The notes under the pieces were generated by a model. It made no database searches, was not told the DNA's origin, and saw nothing but the letters and a program-made list of their open reading frames with translations. From Microbulbifer sp. TB1203 (GTDB lineage Bacteria; Pseudomonadota; Gammaproteobacteria; Pseudomonadales; Cellvibrionaceae), in NCBI RefSeq assembly GCF_030997045.1, contig NZ_CP116899.1, positions 2,491,501 through 2,555,500 on the forward strand: DNA of 64,000 nt, written 5' to 3'. Shown one piece after another: positions 34,781 through 43,437 of the stretch; positions within the stretch are counted from its first letter, which is position 1, and the number at the start of each line of letters is the position of its first letter. A program made the translations under genes and the position numbers.

Positions 34781-35320
34781 ATGCAAACCAACACCGACCG
34801 CTGGAACCCGGTAAGCAAGGGCTTACACTGGCTGGTTGCCGTACTGCTGCTCTGCGCCTGGGGCGCGGTGGAACTGCATGAATTTTATGAACGCGGCGAT
34901 CCCATGCGCAGCTGGTGGACCGCACTGCATTTTTCCCTGGGATTGACCATTTTGCTGCTGGTGACGCTGCGCCTCTACTGGCGCGCGCGCCACCCGCGAC
35001 CGGCCGTCACCGGTGCAGCCTGGCAACAGAAGTTCTCCTCGCTGATGCACGGTATCCTGTACCTGATCCTGCTGGCCATGCCTCTCTCGGGCTTCTCCAT
35101 GCGCCAGCTTGCCGGCCGGGACACCGAGTTCTTCGGCCTCTTCGCCCTGCCCCGCCTGCTGCCGGAAAATATGGACGTCGCCAAACAACTGGCGTTCGTG
35201 CACAAGGAGCTGCTGTGGAACAGCCTGCTGGTGTTACTGGCCGTTCATATTGCCGCGGCACTTTGGCATCACTTTGTGGTGCGGGACAATACCCTGACGC
35301 GGATGTTTCCGCAGCGATAA
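34781..35320 (+). CDS. Cytochrome b561 (CybB family)
   Basis: 179 residues with four transmembrane helices and two b-haems. Candidate ligands H16 (GLHWLVA), H50 (TALHFSLGL), H141 (FVHKELL) and H156 (LAVHIAAALWHH) fall at the spacing known from CybB. Family members oxidise ubiquinol, sometimes transferring electrons to superoxide or YceI-type partners. No yceI neighbour is seen. AAGGGGAAA precedes the ATG. It is co-directional with metR, 74 bases apart, but probably separately controlled. Confidence 0.9.
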   Translation: MQTNTDRWNPVSKGLHWLVAVLLLCAWGAVELHEFYERGDPMRSWWTALHFSLGLTILLLVTLRLYWRARHPRPAVTGAAWQQKFSSLMHGILYLILLAMPLSGFSMRQLAGRDTEFFGLFALPRLLPENMDVAKQLAFVHKELLWNSLLVLLAVHIAAALWHHFVVRDNTLTRMFPQR

Positions 35321-35350
35321 AAGTTCGGCAACGCGCTTGAAGACACCGTA

Positions 35351-35498
35351 GTCATACCGGCATCCAGTGCCAGCCTCAAGGCCGGCCTGCGCCGGAATGA
35401 CGACGATTGTGGTAGGAGCGGCCCATGGCCGCGATCGGACCCTTCGCCCTTTTCACACTTGAACACACCACGGTCATACCGGCGAATACCGGTATGAC
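35351..35498. repeat. Mixed palindromic repeats before deaD end
   Basis: GTCATACCGGCATCC...CCGGAATGACGA (35351-35403), a single REP unit GTAGGAGCGGCCCATGGCCG (35411-35437) and a second GTCATACCGG...CCGGTATGAC palindrome (35473-35496). The GTCAT..ATGAC type is a different repeat family from the GTAGGAGCGG type. All lie between convergent gene ends. Confidence 0.75.
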
Positions 35499-35513
35499 GA
35501 AAGACGCGGGGCG

Positions 35514-37253
35514 CTATTGTTTGGGCTTGCGTCCTTTCGGTTTGCCGCGCGGCTTGCCACCACCGCCCTCAGCCAGGCGGGAAATATTCATCGCCTTGCC
35601 GGCCACCCGCACTTTTTTCAGGTGTTGCAGAATGTCCTTAGGCATGCCTTCGGGCAGGTCCACAGTGGTGTATTCCGGGTAGATTTCGATACGCCCGATA
35701 TAGGAGCTGTCCAGCTCCACTTCGTTGGCGATGGCGCCGACAATATTGCCCGGTTTCACCCCGGCCTCGCGACCCACCTCAATGCGGAAGCGCTCCAAGC
35801 CCTCGTCCGGCGGCGGCATTTTTTTGTCCTTTTCGTAGCCGCCTTTCTTGCGGCCCCGGCTTTCAAAATCTTCATCGCGCTCGCGGCGCTCCCGCCTCTC
35901 TGTTCTCTCCCGAGGCTTGTGCTCCTGTTCTTTGACCAGCAGCGGCTGGTCGCCCTGGGCCATGGCGGCCAGGGCTGCGGCGACATCCAGCGGGTCGGCT
36001 TCGGCCTGTGCCAGGTATTCCTCGACCAACTGGCGGTAGGGCGCCAGATCGGTAGCGCCCTCCAGAGTGGTGGTAATGCGCTCGCGGAAGCGCTGCATAC
36101 GCGCGTCGTTGACCGCGGCGGCGCTGGGCAGTTGCAGTTGCTCAATCGGCTTTTTGGTGGCCTTTTCAATCACTCGCAGCATGCGCCGCTCCCGCGGCGC
36201 CACAAACAGGATCGCATCGCCCTCCCGCCCGGCGCGGCCGGTGCGGCCGATACGGTGGATATAGGCCTCGGCGTCGTAGGGGATATCGTAGTTGATCACA
36301 TGGCTGATACGCGCCACGTCCAGGCCGCGGGCAGCCACATCGGTGGCCACCACGATATCCAGCTTGCCTTTCTTCAGTTTGTCGATCACCGCCTCGCGCA
36401 GGTTCTGCGCCATATCGCCGTTCAGCGCGGCGCTGGCAAACCCCCGCGCGGCCAGCTTGTCCGCCAGCTCCACAGTGCTGTTCTTGGTGCGTACGAAAAT
36501 AATCGTCGCGTCCACCGGCTCCGCCTCCAGAATGCGGGTGAGCGCGTCCAGCTTGTGCAGGCCGCCCACGGGCCAGTAGCGCTGGCGGATAGTCTCCGCA
36601 GTCTCGGTTTTCACGCGGATCTTCACTTCCACCGGGTCGCGCAGGTGTTCGCGAGCGATGGTGGCGATCTCCCTGGGCATGGTTGCCGAGAAGAGCGCGA
36701 TCTGGCGCTCCTCCGGAATCTGCTCCAACACCCACTTAACATCGTCGATAAAGCCCATCCGCAGCATTTCGTCGGCTTCATCCAGCACCAGGGTCTTCAG
36801 GCCGGACAGATCCAGCGAGCCGCGGCGCATATGGTCCATCACCCGCCCGGGGGTACCCACCACCAGCTGTACGCCGCGCTTCAGTTGCTGCATCTGCCCG
36901 CGGTAATCGGCGCCGCCGTAAATCGGCGCCACATGGAAACCGCGCAGGTTCTGCGCATAGGACTGGCAGGCTTCAGCCACCTGGATCGCCAATTCCCGGG
37001 TCGGCGCCAGCACCAGCGCCTGGGGGCGGCGGTCCTTCAGGTCCAACTGCGCCAGCAGCGGCAACGCGAAGGCAGCGGTCTTGCCGGTGCCGGTCTGCGC
37101 CTGGCCCAGCAGGTCGCGGCCGGCCAGCAGGGAGGGAATCGTCTCCGCCTGGATGGGGGATGGGGTTTCGTAGCCCAGCTTTTCAACGGCGCTGAGGATT
37201 TCGGCGGGGAGTTCGAGCTGGGAAAAGCTGGCGGCGGTTTGGGAGTCTGTCAT
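35514..37253 (-). CDS. deaD: DEAD-box RNA helicase DeaD/CsdA
   Basis: 579 residues. The helicase core has the Q motif (SPIQAETIPSL), AQTGTGKT, PTRELA, DEADEML, SAT and HRIGRTGRAGR. A DbpA-type RNA-binding domain (RFRIEVGREAGVKPGNIVGAI) follows after an Arg/Glu-rich linker, then a basic Gly/Lys/Pro tail. It unwinds structured RNA in ribosome assembly and cold adaptation. The tRNA-Ala gene and its terminator lie directly upstream on the same strand. Confidence 0.95.
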   Translation of the reverse strand: MTDSQTAASFSQLELPAEILSAVEKLGYETPSPIQAETIPSLLAGRDLLGQAQTGTGKTAAFALPLLAQLDLKDRRPQALVLAPTRELAIQVAEACQSYAQNLRGFHVAPIYGGADYRGQMQQLKRGVQLVVGTPGRVMDHMRRGSLDLSGLKTLVLDEADEMLRMGFIDDVKWVLEQIPEERQIALFSATMPREIATIAREHLRDPVEVKIRVKTETAETIRQRYWPVGGLHKLDALTRILEAEPVDATIIFVRTKNSTVELADKLAARGFASAALNGDMAQNLREAVIDKLKKGKLDIVVATDVAARGLDVARISHVINYDIPYDAEAYIHRIGRTGRAGREGDAILFVAPRERRMLRVIEKATKKPIEQLQLPSAAAVNDARMQRFRERITTTLEGATDLAPYRQLVEEYLAQAEADPLDVAAALAAMAQGDQPLLVKEQEHKPRERTERRERRERDEDFESRGRKKGGYEKDKKMPPPDEGLERFRIEVGREAGVKPGNIVGAIANEVELDSSYIGRIEIYPEYTTVDLPEGMPKDILQHLKKVRVAGKAMNISRLAEGGGGKPRGKPKGRKPKQ

Positions 37254-37336
37254 GGTAGTTACGCTTGGGGCTGGCGGCGGGGCCGGAACAGCAAGTATAA
37301 GAGCGGGACACGAGCCGAAGGGCGGGGGTCATGCGG

Positions 37337-37366
37337 AAAAAAAACCCCGCACCATGCGATGCGGGG
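37337..37366 (-). terminator. Rho-independent terminator of the tRNA-Ala transcript
   Basis: Read on the minus strand: CCCCGC, a 10-base loop, GCGGGG, then eight U residues, 10 bases past the tRNA 3' end. Confidence 0.92.
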
Positions 37367-37376
37367 TTTGATAATT

Positions 37377-37452
37377 TGGTGGAGCTAAGCGGGATCGAAC
37401 CGCTGACCTCAACACTGCCAGTGTTGCGCTCTCCCAGCTGAGCTATAGCCCC
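37377..37452 (-). tRNA. tRNA-Ala (GGC anticodon)
   Basis: The 76-base transcript starts GGGGCTATAGCTCAGCTGGG, has the anticodon stem-loop ACACTGGCAGTGT (anticodon GGC), the T-arm GGTTCGATCC and ends TAGCTCCACCA with encoded CCA. The acceptor stem pairs with one G-U, and the G-U at position 3-70 is the alanine identity mark. It lies downstream of gltX, as in Pseudomonas. Confidence 0.96.
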
Positions 37453-37486
37453 AAATTTGGTGTGCTTTCCGTCGAAAGCGGGGCGC

Positions 37487-37514
37487 ATTCTAACACCGGG
37501 CGCCGGGCTGTCAA
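37487..37514 (-). promoter_or_regulatory. Sigma-70 promoter of the tRNA-Ala gene
   Basis: On the minus strand: a perfect -35 TTGACA, a 16-base spacer and TAGAAT. A G+C-rich discriminator (GCGCCCC) follows, typical of stringently controlled stable-RNA promoters. The tRNA begins about 35 bases after the -10. Confidence 0.85.
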
Positions 37515-37628
37515 CCGGAAAAAAATAACTTTTTAATCAAGTAGTTAGCGATCGAGCGGCCAGCTCAGGGGACCCACCTGTGCCGGGGCGGCGCGGGTGG
37601 GGGGGACTGCCGATCGCCCGAACCGGGC

Positions 37629-39104
37629 TCAGACCAGAGCGGCGTACTCCTTCTCCCAGCGCTTGAGCACCTTCTTGCCGGCGCCGCCGAGCACTTCCAC
37701 CGCGTGGCGCAGGCGCGCGCGGCTGAGATCGGGACCCAGCAGCACCATAGCGTCCATGACCGAGAAGGAAGCCGTGGTTCCGCTGATGGCCACGAACAGC
37801 GGGGCATTGAAGTCCTTGAGTTTGATCTCCATGGCGGTGGCCAGGGATTTCACCTGTTCGAAGATGCCGTCGCGATCCCAGGTCCTGAGCGCCTCCAGGC
37901 GCCAGAGGGCAAACTGCAGCAGCTTTTTCTGCTCGTCCAGTTCCAGCTTATTGCCACTGAAGTCGGCCTCGGTGAGCGGCAGCGTGCCGGCGGCGAGGAA
38001 GCCGACCAGGGGGGCGAAGTCGCCGAAGGTCTCCATGCGCTCGCGGGCGTGGGGCAGTACCTTGAGCAGGTTCTCGCGGTTGAACAGCCAGTCGTGCAGG
38101 CGGTCCGCCAGTTGTTCGTTCTCCAGTTCGCGGATCCACAGGCCGTTCAGCCAGGACAGTTTCTCCACGTCGAACACCGGCCCGCCCAGGGAGACCCGGT
38201 GGATATCGAAATGTTCGAGCATTTCCTCCAGGGAGAACTTCTCGCGCTCGTCGGGCATGGACCAGCCCATGCGCCCCAGATAGTTGAGCAGCGCCTCGGG
38301 CATAAAGCCCGCGCGCTGGTAATAGAGGATGGAGGTGGGGTTCTTGCGCTTGGACAGCTTGGTCTTGTCCGGGTTGCGCAGCAGCGGCAGGTGGCAGAGC
38401 ACCGGCATCACCCAGTCGAAGTACTCGTACAGCAGCTTGTGCTTGGGCGCCGAGTTGATCCACTCCTCGCCGCGCAGGACGTGGGTGATTTCCATCAGGT
38501 GGTCGTCCACCACGTTGGCCAGGTGGTAGGTGGGCATGCCGTCGGATTTGAGCAATATCTGCGCATCTACCTGGGCCCAGTCAATCTCGATGGGCCCGCG
38601 CAGCAAGTCTTCCACCACGCAGGTCCCGGTCTCGGGCACGTGCATGCGCACTACATAAGGCTCGCCGGCGGCGCGGCGTTTTTCCACCTCTTCCGGCGGC
38701 AGGGCCAGGTCGCTGGGCTTGAGGGCGGTGCGGCCGGCCTCGCGCAGTTGTTCGCGCAACAGCTCCAGTTCTCCGGCGGTGCGGTAGCAGTGGAAGGCGT
38801 GGCCTTTCTCCACCAGCTGGTCGCAATACTCGCGATAGATGTCGCCGCGCTCGCTCTGACGGTAGGGACCGTGGGGGCCGCCCACATCCGGGCCCTCGTC
38901 CCAATCCAGGCCCAGCCAGCGCAGACTGTCGAGAATGGCCTTTTCCGACTCGGGAGTACTGCGCTGCTGGTCGGTATCCTCGATACGCAGCACGAACTGG
39001 CCGCCCTGGGCGCGGGCAAAGCACTGATTGAACAGGGCGATATAGGCGGTGCCCACATGGGGGTCACCGGTGGGAGAGGGGGCAATTCGGGTTCTTACGC
39101 TCAT
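37629..39104 (-). CDS. gltX: Glutamyl-tRNA synthetase
   Basis: 491 residues of a class I synthetase. RIAPSPTGDPHVGTAY carries the HIGH-type motif, RIEDTD and KLSKRKN are intact, and the C-terminal helical anticodon-binding region is complete. It charges tRNA-Glu for translation and tetrapyrrole synthesis. The tRNA-Ala gene with its own promoter follows at 176 bases. Confidence 0.97.
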   Translation of the reverse strand: MSVRTRIAPSPTGDPHVGTAYIALFNQCFARAQGGQFVLRIEDTDQQRSTPESEKAILDSLRWLGLDWDEGPDVGGPHGPYRQSERGDIYREYCDQLVEKGHAFHCYRTAGELELLREQLREAGRTALKPSDLALPPEEVEKRRAAGEPYVVRMHVPETGTCVVEDLLRGPIEIDWAQVDAQILLKSDGMPTYHLANVVDDHLMEITHVLRGEEWINSAPKHKLLYEYFDWVMPVLCHLPLLRNPDKTKLSKRKNPTSILYYQRAGFMPEALLNYLGRMGWSMPDEREKFSLEEMLEHFDIHRVSLGGPVFDVEKLSWLNGLWIRELENEQLADRLHDWLFNRENLLKVLPHARERMETFGDFAPLVGFLAAGTLPLTEADFSGNKLELDEQKKLLQFALWRLEALRTWDRDGIFEQVKSLATAMEIKLKDFNAPLFVAISGTTASFSVMDAMVLLGPDLSRARLRHAVEVLGGAGKKVLKRWEKEYAALV

Positions 39105-39256
39105 GGCAAACCTGGTTTGGAGGTTGACGGTGATCTTTTCGAGGCGCGGGATTATATCGCCGGAGAAGCATAGGGCACAGGCAAAACCGACTGTTTAATT
39201 TTTGTACACAGCCATCCTCGGCAAAAAATGTGTCATGTAATTCATCACAAATATTT

Positions 39257-39272
39257 TGTGACCAATGTCACA
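39257..39272 (+). promoter_or_regulatory. CRP/Vfr-type binding site ahead of the fimbrial operon
   Basis: TGTGACCAATGTCACA has both half-sites TGTGA and TCACA at the correct 6-base spacing, inside A+T-rich flanks. A second TCACA...TGTGA inverted pair (39246-39261) overlaps it. The site centre is 137 bases before the pilin ATG. Confidence 0.7.
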
Positions 39273-39401
39273 AGTAAGTATCATTGCACCCGCTTGTCGC
39301 CTGTATCTTTCCCCCTAAAGCGAGAATACGGGCGCAATGCTATCAAGGGTATCGGGTATACAAAGATCAAAACCCGAACAACAAGAACTTGGAGAACCAC
39401 C

Positions 39402-39953
39402 ATGCGCGCGACACTTCGTCTCCTGGCTGCCGCTTCCCTGGCTGCTGTGACTTTTAATAGCTTTGCCGCTACCGACGGCACCGCCGGCAGCAGCAACTCC
39501 AGCGGCAACTTCGATATCACACTCACAGTACCCACCCAAATTATCGTCAAGAACTTTGACGATATGGCTCTGAACACTACTGGTGCCACCCTCGGCAACC
39601 CGATTGAAGGTACAGAGGATATCTGTGTGGGCGGTATCGGCTTCGGCAACTACAGCGTCAGTCTCTCCAGCCAGAACGGTTCCACCGGCGGCTCTGGCAC
39701 CGATCCTTTCCAACTGAATGGCGTCGGCCAGAACCTGCCTTATAGCGCCGCCTTTATCAATAACACCAGCAGCACTACCGGTACCGCCGCCGACACCAAC
39801 GGCGATATCACCGGCAGCTTTGCCCGCAATGGCAACCTGGATTGCAACACCGACAATGCCCGCGTATTCGTCACTGTCGGTGCCACGGAGTGGGAGTCAG
39901 CGGTGGAAACCAACTACAGCGACACTCTGACGGTCACCGTGACCGCTCTGTAG
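39402..39953 (+). CDS. Major fimbrial subunit (chaperone-usher pilin)
   Basis: 183 residues from an ATG preceded by GGAGAA. A Sec signal peptide ends at SFAATDG. The mature protein is rich in Thr, Ser, Asn and Gly. An N-terminal strand with alternating hydrophobics (FDITLTVPTQI) suits donor-strand exchange. Two cysteines (DICVGG, NLDCNTD) may form the pilin disulfide, and the C-terminus ends in a beta strand YSDTLTVTVTAL. The C-terminal halves of the two later subunits repeat the same landmarks (DMALT, FCV, YTDTLTLTVEL). Being first and smallest in the operon, it is probably the shaft. Confidence 0.8.
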   Translation: MRATLRLLAAASLAAVTFNSFAATDGTAGSSNSSGNFDITLTVPTQIIVKNFDDMALNTTGATLGNPIEGTEDICVGGIGFGNYSVSLSSQNGSTGGSGTDPFQLNGVGQNLPYSAAFINNTSSTTGTAADTNGDITGSFARNGNLDCNTDNARVFVTVGATEWESAVETNYSDTLTVTVTAL

Positions 39954-39966
39954 CCAAGCCGGCCCA

Positions 39967-39989
39967 ACCGCCGACAATGTGTCGGCGGT
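39967..39989 (+). promoter_or_regulatory. Stem-loop between pilin and usher genes
   Basis: A perfect 10-bp stem ACCGCCGACA / TGTCGGCGGT with a 3-base loop starts 14 bases after the pilin stop. It ends 11 bases before the usher ATG. Such intercistronic hairpins lower downstream expression relative to the major subunit. Confidence 0.7.
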
Positions 39990-40000
39990 GCACCATCTCA

Positions 40001-42499
40001 ATGAATCGCGCGCTTGCGGGAGCCCTGCTCGCGCTGGTGCTGTGCGCCCGGAGCGATTTCGGGCTCGCGGCCAGTGCGGCCTTTACGCTGGATACTGCGG
40101 CGCCGGACGGCTTCGCCGATCTGACGGAGGCGCAGCCGCTGGTGGCCGATCTGTACTACGGCGGTCGCGCCATCGGTGCGGCGCAGATCACCGTGGATTT
40201 GTACACAGTACATTTCAGCGATCCCGCCGCGGTTCTGGAACTGCTGCCCCCCACGCTGGACCCGGAAGGCGTCCTGGCGCAGTTGCGCCGGCCCCAGCCA
40301 CGCAATTCCCACAGGGTGTGCCGCTCGCGCCGGCAGCGTGACTGCGGCTTCCTCACCCCGGAGCAGTTCGCGCTGATCTACGACGGCGACCGCTTTCGTA
40401 TCGACCTGTTTTTCGCCCCGGAATTACTGCCCCAGGAGCCGGCCATTGCCGACCCCTACCTGCCGGAATCCAGCAGCGGCTTCTCCTTTATGCAGAACCT
40501 CACGGGCACCTGGTCCGGAGTAAGGGCCGACGCCGGCGACTCGCAAACCGCTTCATTGTTCGGCCAGTCGATCCTGAGTTTCGGCGAGAGCGGCCTGCAC
40601 AGCCAGTGGTCCGCCACCGACGACGGCAACTCGCAGATCACCCAGCTGCACTTGACCAGGGACTACCGCGGTCGCGCCTGGTCCGCCGGCCTGATCCAGC
40701 CGGCCGGCGGCTTCAGCAGTTTTGTGGCCTCCCCCTACCTCTACGGCCTGGAGTACCGCAGCTCCAACAACAGCCGGCGGGACAATCGCTACAACCAGGG
40801 CGCTCCGCTGGAAATCAATATGCCGGTGCGCGGCCGCGTGGAAGTCTACCGGGACGGCCGCCTGGTCCACAGCGAGCTGCTGGAGGCAGGAAACCGCCTT
40901 CTGGATACATCCAGCCTGCCCAGCGGTGCCTACGAAGTGGAGATTCGCACCTTCGACGAGAGCGGCAGACCCCTGGCACAGCGGCGCGAGTTCTTCGCCA
41001 AGGACTCCCAGTTGCCCGCACCCGGCGAGTGGCGCTGGACGATCCAGGCGGGAAGACCCGCCCGGTTCGAGCAAACGGAACTGTTGCCGGAACAGCAGGA
41101 CACCTATTTCGTACAGGCCGGTATAGCCCGGCGTCTGTTCGACGACACCGGCCTGTTCGCCAACCTGGCTTCCAGCGATGACCAGCAGCTGGCGGAACTG
41201 GGAGCGCGCTGGATCAGCGAATACCTGGAAGTTTCCCCCAGCCTGATCCAGTCCAGCGACGGCCGCAGCGGCCACCGCCTCTATGCCCTGCTGAAAACCC
41301 CGCTGTTCAGCCTGAGTCTGTCGGAAACCCGCCTGCAGGAAAGCGACGAAGCAGCCACCGGCTACAGCCCCCTGGGAGTCGGCTACCGCCAGCGCAACGC
41401 CGGTCTCACCGGCGTCCTGATGGGCGGACGCCTGTCCCTGCGCTACTCGGAACGGGATCGCAACCTCTATATCGAGTCCCCCGAATTCATACTGGACACC
41501 GAATACACCGGAGCCACCCGGCTGACAACACTGGAGTACCGCCGCGACTTCTTCCGTAACCGCCACTGGCACGGAGACCTGACCCTGGCGCACAGCGACG
41601 CCGACGGTCGGGGACTCACCACCGCCACCTTCGAGTTTCGCTTCCGCGGCGACCACTGGAACCACAGTGCCCGCCTGCGCGCGGACAGCGGTCGCGAAGA
41701 TGGCCAAAACGGCCGAACGGGATTCAACAGCAGCTGGCGCGACGGCGACCGCTGGGCGACGGAAGTGCACCAGCAGTTTTCCAGCGAAGTGTCGGCGGAC
41801 GAATACGCCCTGGGCAGCCGCACCCGCGTCGCCGGCCGCCGCGGTCAACTCAGCTCCACCCTCGACTACCGCCACAGCGACGCAAACGATGGCGGTACCC
41901 TCAATTACCTGGGCAGTTTCAGCACCAACCTGATGACCGATGGCGACGCCTTTGCCTGGGGCGGCGAGCGCGCCCTGAACAGCGCGGTGCTGGTGGATAT
42001 CGCCGGCGGCGAAGACCAGCAGTTCGAGATACTGGTGGACGGCGTGCGCCGCGGCTACGCCAAAGGCGGCGGACGCTCCGTGGTCAATCTGCCCTCCTTC
42101 AAAAGCTACGACATCCAGCTGCGCCCGATAGCGGAGGGTTTTTACGACTATCGGGAAATACAGGATACCGTTACCCTCTACCCGGGGAACGTAGCCGCCG
42201 CCGAATACAAAATCCAGCCGGTGATTCTGGTCCTCGGCCGCCTGATACGCGACGGACAGCCGGTGGCGCACAGGAAAATTTCCATCGGCGAATACACCGC
42301 GGTTACCGACGAATTCGGTGTTTTCCAAATGGAAGTGCACAGCGATCCACAGTTTCTGCGCTCGCCGGAAGTACAATGGGGAAACTGCCTGGTGCCTTTG
42401 CCGGGGCAGACGGGAGGAAAGCATTGGCTGAATTTGGGGGATATTGATTGGGATAAGGCGAATTGCGATACGGAGCGTAACAGTGTTGCTGCGCGCTAA
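40001..42499 (+). CDS. Fimbrial outer-membrane usher, TcfC-like
   Basis: 832 residues from the ATG that begins a signal peptide (ending DFGLAAS). An N-terminal periplasmic region is followed by the plug/E-set stretch NMPVRGRVEVYRDGRLVHSE...LDTSSLPSGAYEVEIRTFDE, characteristic of TcfC/CS1-type (alpha-class) ushers. A long beta-barrel rich in alternating aromatic strands follows, and then a C-terminal domain with a VLGRLIRDGQPVAHRKISIG carboxypeptidase-like fold. It secretes and orders pilins. No ribosome site is clear, and the stem-loop sits just upstream. Its end overlaps the next gene. Confidence 0.85.
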   Translation: MNRALAGALLALVLCARSDFGLAASAAFTLDTAAPDGFADLTEAQPLVADLYYGGRAIGAAQITVDLYTVHFSDPAAVLELLPPTLDPEGVLAQLRRPQPRNSHRVCRSRRQRDCGFLTPEQFALIYDGDRFRIDLFFAPELLPQEPAIADPYLPESSSGFSFMQNLTGTWSGVRADAGDSQTASLFGQSILSFGESGLHSQWSATDDGNSQITQLHLTRDYRGRAWSAGLIQPAGGFSSFVASPYLYGLEYRSSNNSRRDNRYNQGAPLEINMPVRGRVEVYRDGRLVHSELLEAGNRLLDTSSLPSGAYEVEIRTFDESGRPLAQRREFFAKDSQLPAPGEWRWTIQAGRPARFEQTELLPEQQDTYFVQAGIARRLFDDTGLFANLASSDDQQLAELGARWISEYLEVSPSLIQSSDGRSGHRLYALLKTPLFSLSLSETRLQESDEAATGYSPLGVGYRQRNAGLTGVLMGGRLSLRYSERDRNLYIESPEFILDTEYTGATRLTTLEYRRDFFRNRHWHGDLTLAHSDADGRGLTTATFEFRFRGDHWNHSARLRADSGREDGQNGRTGFNSSWRDGDRWATEVHQQFSSEVSADEYALGSRTRVAGRRGQLSSTLDYRHSDANDGGTLNYLGSFSTNLMTDGDAFAWGGERALNSAVLVDIAGGEDQQFEILVDGVRRGYAKGGGRSVVNLPSFKSYDIQLRPIAEGFYDYREIQDTVTLYPGNVAAAEYKIQPVILVLGRLIRDGQPVAHRKISIGEYTAVTDEFGVFQMEVHSDPQFLRSPEVQWGNCLVPLPGQTGGKHWLNLGDIDWDKANCDTERNSVAAR

Positions 42500-43427
42500 T
42501 TCCACGCTGCTGGTGCTCGGTTTACTTTGCATCTGGACCGCCAGCACAATAGCACAGCCGAGCGATCCCTGTAACTCAGACACCTTCCTCGGGGTTTGCG
42601 GATTAACCAACCCCAACGACTTTATCTACGATTCTCAATCTCCAGAGTTAGGGGAGATTCCATTCAGTGTCCGCAGCTACAACCAATTTTTCATTTGGTC
42701 TTTCCCCGTCAATTACATAGTAACTGTGCAAGGTACTGCCAGCGGAAACAATTTTCTGCTTTCCGCTCCCGGTGGCCAGGCAGCCATAAGTATGGATTTT
42801 ACCGACAGTAGTGGAGCAACTTCCAATCTCTTGCCAGATACTCCGAGCGCTGCTTTTCAAGGATCGATCAATGCAGCCCCTGTATTCATAGACGCTACCC
42901 TGGAGACAAACGGAGCCACTCTACTACCGGACACCTATACCGGAATTTTTCAACTCTCTTTGGATCAGCAGGGTTGTTTTGATTGCAGAAATATTTCCGA
43001 TATCGAGTTAATCATTGAGCTCGTGGTCGCCCCTGAAATCCGTATCAGCGGCTTAAGCGATATGGCCATCGATGCCAATCCCACCGGTCTGACCGAAGCC
43101 CTGCAGACTTTCTGTGTCTACAGCCAGGGCGGGGCTCCCTTCGGCATCACCGCCGGGAGCGGCAATGGCAACGGCAGTTTCCTACTGGCGCGCAATGTGG
43201 ATCAGATCGAGTATGAGACCTGGATGGAAAGCCTTTCCTCCGCGGGACAGGAACAACTTACCGAAGGGCAACCCTCAGCCCTCAGCTGGCCGGGCAGCTT
43301 GTGGGACGGCTGCACGGGAAGCGGGGAAAACATGCAGATCAGCATTCGCATTCAGCAGAGTGCTATCGCCGACGCTATGGAGAGCAGTTATACCGACACA
43401 CTGACATTGACCGTAGAGCTGGACTAG
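42483..43427 (+). CDS. Two-domain fimbrial tip subunit/adhesin 1
   Basis: 314 residues from GTG 42483. GGAG lies seven bases before it and a signal peptide (ending STIAQPSD) follows; a TTG at 42444 is less likely. It overlaps the usher by 17 bases. The C-terminal half (EIRISGLSDMAID..., FCVYSQGGAPFGIT, YTDTLTLTVELD) is a pilin domain like that of the major subunit. The N-terminal half is a separate domain, probably the receptor-binding one. DNA of the N-terminal half is clearly richer in A+T than its neighbours. Function inferred from layout and domain order. Confidence 0.7.
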   Translation: MLLRANSTLLVLGLLCIWTASTIAQPSDPCNSDTFLGVCGLTNPNDFIYDSQSPELGEIPFSVRSYNQFFIWSFPVNYIVTVQGTASGNNFLLSAPGGQAAISMDFTDSSGATSNLLPDTPSAAFQGSINAAPVFIDATLETNGATLLPDTYTGIFQLSLDQQGCFDCRNISDIELIIELVVAPEIRISGLSDMAIDANPTGLTEALQTFCVYSQGGAPFGITAGSGNGNGSFLLARNVDQIEYETWMESLSSAGQEQLTEGQPSALSWPGSLWDGCTGSGENMQISIRIQQSAIADAMESSYTDTLTLTVELD

Positions 43428-43437
43428 CCATAGCAGT

